Below, piece by piece: positions 14,785-20,309 of a DNA stretch of 20,309 nucleotides. Below the pieces are notes generated by a model. The model was not told the DNA's origin. It made no database searches and saw nothing but the letters and a program-made list of their open reading frames with translations. Numbering within the stretch: the first letter of the stretch is position 1; each line of letters begins with the position of its first letter. Source of the stretch: a virus; IMG/VR virus record IMGVR_UViG_2162886007_000055, positions 1 to 20,309 of that record, one strand, 5' to 3'. The translations under genes and the position numbers were made by a program.

Positions 14785-17700
14785 AGCCCGCGTCAACCCA
14801 TCGAGTCGCCCGATTCGCTGCGCAGCATCGCGTATGCGCGTATCGTTGACTTGGTTGGCGAGGGTGAAATCGTCGGCTTTTCCGATCAGACCAACCCGTT
14901 GTCGTGCGTCTATCTCAACGAGACGCCCGTGGCGAATGGTGATGGCTCGTTGAATTTTCGAAACATTCAAATCGACTCGCGCGTCGGCACGCAGACCCAA
15001 GACCCACTGCCCGACTTCAATGGCGTAGAAAGCGAAAACCTAGTGGGCGTGGAGTTGCGTCAAGAAACGCCGTGGGTGCGCTCGCTGACCAACACCAACA
15101 TCGACTCGGTTCGCCTTCGCTTGTCCGCTCCGGTGATGACCAAGCAGAACGCCACAAACGGCGATATCAACGGCAGCTACGTCGCGTACAAGATCGAAGT
15201 GCAGACCGATGGTGGCACGTTCAACACGAAGCTGCAGAGCGCTTTCAGCGGCAAGGCTACCAGCAAGTACGAACGCACACATCGCATCCAATTGCCCAAG
15301 GCCAATAACGGATGGACGATTCGTGTCACCCGTATCACCCCCAACAGCACGTCATCGTTGGAGCAAAACGCCACGTATGTGGAGAGCTACACCGAAATTA
15401 TCGAAGCCAAGCTGCGCATGCCGATGTCGGCGCTGGTGTCGCTGATCGTTGATGCGGAACAGTTCAACAACATCCCTTCGCGAGCCTACCATCTGAAGGG
15501 GCGCATTATTCGCGTGCCCAGCAACTACGATCCTGACGCACGCACCTACAGCGGCGTGTGGGATGGCACGTTCCAATCGCGCTATTCCAACAACCCTGCT
15601 TGGGTGTTCTATGACATGGCGCTCAATGACCGCTATGGCTTGGGTCATCTGATCCCCGTGGGATTGATGGATAAGTGGGCGTTGTACCGCATCGCCCAGT
15701 ATTGCGATGGGATGGTGGATGACGGCAAGGGCGGCCAGGAGCCGCGATTCACCTGCAACATCGTGCTACAAGCGCAGAACGACGCGTTGCGCGTCATGCA
15801 GGATTTGGCAACCGTATTTCGCGGCATAATCTATGCCAGTGGTGGGGCGGTCACTGCTGTCGGTGACATGCCGGAAGATTCGTGGGACACCTACACGCCA
15901 GCCAATGTGATAGACGGACGCTTCGTCTATTCCGGCTCCAATCGCAAGGTGCGACACACCGTGGCACTGGTGTCGTGGTCCGACATGTCGGACTTCGGGC
16001 GTGCCAAGGTCGAGTACGTCGAAGATCAGGATGGTATTGCACGCTATGGCATCCAACAGACGGAAATCATCGCGGTAGGTTGCACGTCGCAGGGTCAGGC
16101 GCATCGATGGGGACGGTACTTGCTCGCTACTGAGCGCTACGAAACCGACAGCGTCACCTTCGATGTCGGTTTGGGTGGCAAGGTCACTGCGCCTGGCAAG
16201 ATCATCAAGATTGCCGACCCGTTGCGTCAAGGCATGCGGCGCGGCGGTCGCATTCGTGGCGCCATCGCCAATGGCGTGGAGGTAGATTTGCTGCCGTCGT
16301 CGGTAGTGGTTGGTGACTCTCTGATTGTGACGTTACCCGATGGCACGTCTGAAATGCGCACTATCAATCAGATGACGGGCAATTTCATTTACGTCAACAG
16401 CAACTTCAGTGCGATCCCGGTCGCGCAGTCGGTGTGGGCTGTGGAAAGTGTCGGCATTCCGCTGCAGGAGTATCGCGTCATTGGCGTGGCCGAAATCAAG
16501 GGCGACATGATCGGTTACAACATCACCGCAATCGAACATGAGAGCGGCAAGTTTGCCTACGCCGACACTGGCGTGCTCATCGACAGCACACCGATTCCGG
16601 GAACGCCCAGCACGGTTGTGCCGCCGCCCACTGGCCTGCAGGTGACGCATCGCGACGTGGCTGACCAGAACACTGCGATCAAAGTGGTTAACTTGTCGTG
16701 GAACGCAGTCAACGTCGCCAGTTCGTACAACGTGCTGTGGCGGCAGTCGGAAGGCTCTTGGGTTGACTTGGGCACGACTGGTTTCAACAACATCGACATC
16801 AACGGCGTGCTGCCCGGTGGATTTGAAGTGCAGGTCATGGCGATCAACTCGTTGGGCGTGCGTTCGGTGCCAGCTTTCGGCGGTCCTTACGACATTCCGC
16901 CCGTTGGTACGCCGCCGGGCTACGTGGAGCAGATAAACAACAACATTTCGCAGGAAATCATCGATCGATTGAACGGCGATGCCGAAGCTATCGCCACGGC
17001 TGCGGCTGACGCCACCGCTAAGGCAGACGCAGCCCGCGAGGCAGCAATCGCCTACGCCGATGTAATCGGTGCGCAGGTGGCAGACATCATCGGTGCCGAC
17101 GAGTGGGTGACTGGCAAGGATTATCCGGAAGGAGACTTGGTTAAGCACAACGGCACGTTGTATCGCGCGCTGCGTGACAATAACAGTGTGGAACCTGGCG
17201 CGTCCGGTAGCGGAAACGACTGGCAGGCAGTGGGCAACTACGACTCGCTGGGTGAAGCAGTCGCCGCAGCCGTGTCCATGAGCACTACCAACGCATCTGA
17301 TATCGCAGCGCAAGCGCAAGAACTGGACGCTGTTGTGGCACGCATGCCCACGGGCACTGGCACGCTTGCGACGCAAGCAACTGTGGCTGCTGAACAGACA
17401 GCGCGTGTGGATGCCGACAACGCGTTGGGCCTGCGCGTCAATACCATCGAAGTGCGCATGCCCACGGGCACCGACCAACTCGCCAACGAAGCGCGCGTAG
17501 TGTCCGCAGAGCAGGCCAGCGTGACGCGCGATAACGCGTTGGGTCAGAGTGTGGATGCAGTGAGCGCCAAGTTGCCTGCCGATGGGGGTCAGGCAGCATC
17601 TGAAGCCAGCGTCACGGCCTACAACCAAGCCAGCGTCGCGCGTGACAATGCGTTGGGTCAGCGTGTCGATTCTGTGCAAGCTGGCATTGGCACCAGCAAT

Positions 17701-19044
17701 CCGAACCTGTTGACGAATCCTTCGTTCGAGAAAGGTGTCACGTCATGGCTTGGCGACACCGCATCGCTGACCCCATTGGCGCAATTGCAGTACGGAGCCT
17801 TTGGTGTATTTGCGTCAACTCCTGGCGTGGCTAAGACTGTCTATCAGGAGTTTTCTAGTCCCAATCTCAATGCGCCTTATTGGCTTGGCGCCGATGTGTT
17901 TCGCAATAGCGCCACTGGGTCCGTGCGTGTTGTCCTTGCTGCGTACAACGGAAGCACGTTGGTTGCGTCTAGCTTGGCGCAATCTGACGGCAGCAAGACC
18001 GCAGTGTGGCAACGCATCGTCACTAGCCTACAGGTTCCGAGTGGGGCAACGCGTCTGGTTGCGTCGTTGGTATCGGAGAACACCGATCAACCTAGCGGTG
18101 TGCGCCGGGCCAAGTTGGAAGTTGCCGGCGCTGTCACGCCGTATAGCGACGACGTAGGGCAGTCGGCGACTTCCAGTGCCGTCACTACGCTACAGGCCGA
18201 CGTGACCACGCTCAACGGCCAAGTGCAGGCCAATGCACAGGCTATTACCAGCGTGTCGGCACGGACTATCAGCAGTCCTAATTTGCTGCCCAACGGCGGC
18301 TTTGAAAATGGCACCGTGGGCTGGAACCAACTAAATGGACTCGCTGTCGCCAGCAATGGCTATTGGGGGCGCATCTTGTCTGGTGGCACGCCGACCAATG
18401 CCGCCCAGGATATCTACAGCGATCCGTTTCCTGTCGGTGGAAATTTTCCGTACACCTTTTCAGGCGATGCACTGCTGGTAGCTACTAGCAGTGCCGCACA
18501 GTTGATGTTTGACATTCTCTATTACGACAGTTCCAACACGCTGGTGGGCTACGTGCCCGGTCCTGCGCGCGCTGCCAGTTTCAATTTCGACGCACAAGAC
18601 ACGGCGCGTGGACTCTACAAGGTGACTGGCACGTCGCCGGCCAATGCTGTCACTGTGCGTGTGCGCATGCGGTGGGCAAGCAATGGTGCCACGATTCAAG
18701 CCATCGGCTTCCGGCAGATGAAGTTCGAGTTCGGCAACAACGCCACCAACTACACGACGGAAGCAGGATTGACGCAAACTGCCAGTGCTGCACAGTCGTT
18801 GAGCGTCAACCTCAACACTCTGACCGGCCAGTTCAACGCCAAGTATACGCTGGCGCTCAACGTCAATGGATATGTGACAGGTGTGACCAGTATCAACAAC
18901 GGCACGACTAGCACGTTCGACATTGTGGCCGACAGCTTCCGCGTTCTGTCGCCGGCGGGTGGTGCACGCACCGAGTACAGCAACGGCAACTGGCGTGTGT
19001 ATGATGCCAGCGGCATCCTTCGTGTCCGAATGGGGGTTTGGTAA
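14713..19044 (+). CDS. Tail tip / host-recognition protein, lambda gpJ-like
   Basis: This 1443-residue protein forms the central tail tip and host contact. The N-terminus carries a Gly run (18-24), then SLRSIAYARIVDLVGEGEIVG (36-56), the gpJ hallmark, and the hub domain runs to about residue 620 (phage-tail_3-like region near 300-500). A fibronectin III-like domain follows at about 637-730 (PTGLQVTHRD; VNLSWNAVNVASSYNVLW), then an Ala-rich helix (745-795), a chitin-binding-like module at 797-842 (EWVTGKDYPEGDLVKHNGTL; DWQAVG), three 38-residue repeats (877-990), and two related jelly-roll-like modules at about 994-1146 and 1187-1350. The C-terminus (1365-1443: YTLALNVNGYVTGV; FDIVADSFRVLSP) matches the DUF1983 J C-terminal domain. 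GGGAG lies seven bases before the start. The modular second half is probably the host-range region. Confidence 0.93.
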   Translation: MSEFSKLHMSINTALRGAGGGGGGSPRQPIESPDSLRSIAYARIVDLVGEGEIVGFSDQTNPLSCVYLNETPVANGDGSLNFRNIQIDSRVGTQTQDPLPDFNGVESENLVGVELRQETPWVRSLTNTNIDSVRLRLSAPVMTKQNATNGDINGSYVAYKIEVQTDGGTFNTKLQSAFSGKATSKYERTHRIQLPKANNGWTIRVTRITPNSTSSLEQNATYVESYTEIIEAKLRMPMSALVSLIVDAEQFNNIPSRAYHLKGRIIRVPSNYDPDARTYSGVWDGTFQSRYSNNPAWVFYDMALNDRYGLGHLIPVGLMDKWALYRIAQYCDGMVDDGKGGQEPRFTCNIVLQAQNDALRVMQDLATVFRGIIYASGGAVTAVGDMPEDSWDTYTPANVIDGRFVYSGSNRKVRHTVALVSWSDMSDFGRAKVEYVEDQDGIARYGIQQTEIIAVGCTSQGQAHRWGRYLLATERYETDSVTFDVGLGGKVTAPGKIIKIADPLRQGMRRGGRIRGAIANGVEVDLLPSSVVVGDSLIVTLPDGTSEMRTINQMTGNFIYVNSNFSAIPVAQSVWAVESVGIPLQEYRVIGVAEIKGDMIGYNITAIEHESGKFAYADTGVLIDSTPIPGTPSTVVPPPTGLQVTHRDVADQNTAIKVVNLSWNAVNVASSYNVLWRQSEGSWVDLGTTGFNNIDINGVLPGGFEVQVMAINSLGVRSVPAFGGPYDIPPVGTPPGYVEQINNNISQEIIDRLNGDAEAIATAAADATAKADAAREAAIAYADVIGAQVADIIGADEWVTGKDYPEGDLVKHNGTLYRALRDNNSVEPGASGSGNDWQAVGNYDSLGEAVAAAVSMSTTNASDIAAQAQELDAVVARMPTGTGTLATQATVAAEQTARVDADNALGLRVNTIEVRMPTGTDQLANEARVVSAEQASVTRDNALGQSVDAVSAKLPADGGQAASEASVTAYNQASVARDNALGQRVDSVQAGIGTSNPNLLTNPSFEKGVTSWLGDTASLTPLAQLQYGAFGVFASTPGVAKTVYQEFSSPNLNAPYWLGADVFRNSATGSVRVVLAAYNGSTLVASSLAQSDGSKTAVWQRIVTSLQVPSGATRLVASLVSENTDQPSGVRRAKLEVAGAVTPYSDDVGQSATSSAVTTLQADVTTLNGQVQANAQAITSVSARTISSPNLLPNGGFENGTVGWNQLNGLAVASNGYWGRILSGGTPTNAAQDIYSDPFPVGGNFPYTFSGDALLVATSSAAQLMFDILYYDSSNTLVGYVPGPARAASFNFDAQDTARGLYKVTGTSPANAVTVRVRMRWASNGATIQAIGFRQMKFEFGNNATNYTTEAGLTQTASAAQSLSVNLNTLTGQFNAKYTLALNVNGYVTGVTSINNGTTSTFDIVADSFRVLSPAGGARTEYSNGNWRVYDASGILRVRMGVW
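17341..17682 (+). repeat. Three tandem 114-bp (38-residue) repeats in the gpJ-like gene
   Basis: Units 17341-17454, 17455-17568 and 17569-17682 encode residues 877-914, 915-952 and 953-990. Each starts with a basic residue plus MP or LP (RMPTGT, RMPTGT, KLPADG) and contains D-N-A-L-G (DNALGLRV, DNALGQSV, DNALGQRV). Units 1 and 2 share identical DNA at their start (CGCATGCCCACGGGCAC). The pattern suggests tandem duplication of a helical stalk segment. Confidence 0.85.
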
Positions 19045-19328
19045 TGGCTATCGAGAAGAAAACTGTTTCGCCCAACGTCGAAATCGTGTGGAATCCTGCC
19101 GACAACTCCGGTCTGGTTCGCTTCATTGCGCGCACCTACACGGTAGTAGATGGTGTGGTTGTCGGATCAGAGCCGGCAGGCATGGAAGAACGCAGCTTCG
19201 ATCATCTGCAGGAGCTTGGGTTCGATGTGCCAGGCGTCATGCAGGAGTTCAAAGACGCTTTCGACGCAGTGTGGGCAGAGCGCGAGCCGTTGCCGCTGAG
19301 CGACCCCGATCCACTGCCGGAGAACTGA
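19044..19328 (+). CDS. Small protein of unknown function after gpJ-like gene
   Basis: This 94-residue protein is not one I can assign. ATG 19044 shares one base with the gpJ-like stop (TAATG), suggesting translational coupling; a TTG six bases earlier is in frame but adds only two residues. Visible features are an N-terminal pair of strands (NVEIVWNPADNSGLVRFIAR), a turn with VDGVVVGSE, a helix (VMQEFKDAFDAVWAERE), and an acidic, proline-rich tail ending DPDPLPEN. No signal peptide or membrane segment is seen. Position suggests a tail-tip accessory or chaperone role, which is inference only. Confidence 0.75.
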   Translation: MAIEKKTVSPNVEIVWNPADNSGLVRFIARTYTVVDGVVVGSEPAGMEERSFDHLQELGFDVPGVMQEFKDAFDAVWAEREPLPLSDPDPLPEN

Positions 19329-19330
19329 GT

Positions 19331-19624
19331 ATGCCGCAAGGAATGCAAATCTTCGATGCGTCTGGTGCCACCGTGGTTGACACGAATGTGTGGATGAGCC
19401 AGGTTCTTGGTAGCTTTACCCTGGCAGGCCCGCATGCCGCAGGCAGCTTGACGGACGCCAACTTGGCACAAGGGCGGCCACTCCTCATTGTGTTGCCCGA
19501 ACAGGGAAACACAGGCACAAACGTATCTGGCAATCCTGTCACTAGCAGCGTGACGATTTCTGACAACACCGTCAATTGGAATGCGGCACCGTATGCGTGC
19601 CGCGTCATCTACGGAATCTACTGA
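19331..19624 (+). CDS. Small tail-tip accessory protein, DUF6453-like start
   Basis: This 97-residue protein opens with MPQGMQIFDASGATVVDT, a pattern common to small beta-rich proteins encoded after gpJ-like genes. The rest alternates short strands with Ser, Thr, Asn and Gly (SSVTISDNTVNW; CRVIYGIY), as in a small beta-sandwich or fibre tip. ATG 19331 follows the preceding stop by two bases; a longer in-frame reading back to 18923 lies inside the gpJ-like gene and is rejected. The next gene begins two bases after this stop and opens with a similar motif. The role is inferred from position and resemblance. Confidence 0.75.
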   Translation: MPQGMQIFDASGATVVDTNVWMSQVLGSFTLAGPHAAGSLTDANLAQGRPLLIVLPEQGNTGTNVSGNPVTSSVTISDNTVNWNAAPYACRVIYGIY

Positions 19625-19625
19625 C

Positions 19626-20309
19626 ATGACATCGGGTCTTGCCGTATACAACACTAGCAACTACTTCCAGATAACCGAGCAATTCAAAAACTTGGTCTTG
19701 ATCGCAAAAGGCCAGGTCAACTTTGATGGTACACCAGGCTGGCAACCTGGCGGTGGTCCGCTGTACGGATGCCACGCGACGATCACGCTGCCAAACACCA
19801 CGGGCTACCCGCCTGTGCTGGCACTTCGCTGCGACGTTTACGTTGCGATCTTCCGCACACGGCTGGTGGGTAGCAACTGGGTGTGGGACTTGGTGTCGGA
19901 GTTGGGCTATACGCTAACAAACGCCATTCAATATTTCGCGTTTGGGCCGACGCCAAATTCATCACCGGCTAATTTCGGTTTCGAGGTTCGCACGGCGGCC
20001 AATGAGTTGGCCTATCACAGTAGCTATTTGCCGATGCGGGTGACGGACTATCAGTCCTCTTTGCAAGGCAGCCCCGGCACATTCAATGTGGCGTCTGGCA
20101 AGTCACTCGCAATCGCGTTGCTATCGTCAGCGTGGTCATGGACTCAACAGGTGCCATCTGGCACATGGCAGCAGTTTTTGCTAGGCACTGCTGTGCGAAC
20201 CACTAGCTCCACTGCAGGCGACGTAAAGCCAGCTTTGCAATATGGTCAGTTGTTTCAAGCGCAGAACTATGGCTTTGGTGCAGGCGGCGGCGGCTATTGG
20301 GCAGCCGCC
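19626..20309 (+). CDS. Tail-tip/fibre-like protein, partial at right edge
   Basis: Starting at ATG 19626, two bases after the previous stop (TGACATG), the frame is open for 228 codons to the end of the window without a stop, so this gene is truncated by the window edge. The product opens MTSGLAVYNTSNYFQITEQF, related to the start of the preceding gene (GMQIFDASG against GLAVYNTSN). It is rich in aromatic residues, Gly, Ser and Thr with alternating strands (KNLVLIAKGQVNF; CDVYVAIFRTRLVG; YFAFGPTPN; SYLPMRVTDY) and ends here in a Gly run (GAGGGGYW). It is probably a beta-structured tail-tip or fibre component; a receptor-related role is inference. The remaining C-terminal length is unknown. Confidence 0.75.
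   Translation, partial: MTSGLAVYNTSNYFQITEQFKNLVLIAKGQVNFDGTPGWQPGGGPLYGCHATITLPNTTGYPPVLALRCDVYVAIFRTRLVGSNWVWDLVSELGYTLTNAIQYFAFGPTPNSSPANFGFEVRTAANELAYHSSYLPMRVTDYQSSLQGSPGTFNVASGKSLAIALLSSAWSWTQQVPSGTWQQFLLGTAVRTTSSTAGDVKPALQYGQLFQAQNYGFGAGGGGYWAAA

Noticed and set aside
16333-17679. Minus-strand open frame (448 codons) opposite the J-like gene
   Set aside because: Composition follows the reverse complement of the J-like codons; no plausible protein family.
17341-17682. Possible CRISPR-like array
   Set aside because: The repeats are 114 bp, contiguous, in frame and diverged inside a large coding region; there are no spacers or cas genes.

Overview
The window is a contiguous, plus-strand structural module of a tailed, siphovirus-type phage or prophage. 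No integrase, lysogeny, lysis or replication genes, no RNA genes, no CRISPR array and no insertion sequences are visible. The HK97-type head, the lambda-type tail tip (M-L-K-I-J order), the Shine-Dalgarno usage and the moderately GC-rich codons suggest a beta- or gammaproteobacterial host. The sequence does not let me name the genus.

Layout. (1) Packaging and head, 53-5616: small terminase, large terminase, HK97-type portal, prohead protease and major capsid protein. (2) Head completion and neck, 5707-7943: an acidic protein of unknown function, a gp6-like connector, a head-tail adaptor, an HK97 gp10-like protein and a DUF3168-like tail terminator. (3) Tail tube and tape measure, 8004-12277: major tail protein, the two overlapping tail-assembly chaperone frames joined by a -1 ribosomal frameshift signal, and a 950-residue tape measure protein. 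(4) Tail tip, 12277-19044: homologues of lambda M, L (four-cysteine Fe-S type), K (JAMM plus NlpC/P60), I and J (1443 residues with fibronectin, chitin-binding-like and duplicated jelly-roll-like modules). (5) Distal accessory genes, 19044 to the right edge: three small or unfinished genes, the last running off the window.

The genes are tightly packed. Many join by ATGA or TAATG overlaps, which implies translational coupling. The only gaps (about 60-90 bases) lie around the major capsid and major tail protein genes. Hairpins with terminator character follow the capsid gene, the major tail gene and the chaperone pair, which would let the abundant proteins be made in excess of downstream products. 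No interval longer than 300 bases lacks a gene.

I see no wholly new system here. The points most worth a second look are: a secretory-signal-like N-terminus on the capsid protein with a possible second internal start; retention of the lysine, asparagine and glutamate used for HK97 capsid cross-linking; a textbook A AAA AAC frameshift heptamer followed by a two-tier stem-loop; a perfect 14-bp inverted repeat inside the start of the large terminase gene; and the modular, repeat-bearing C-terminal half of the J-like protein.
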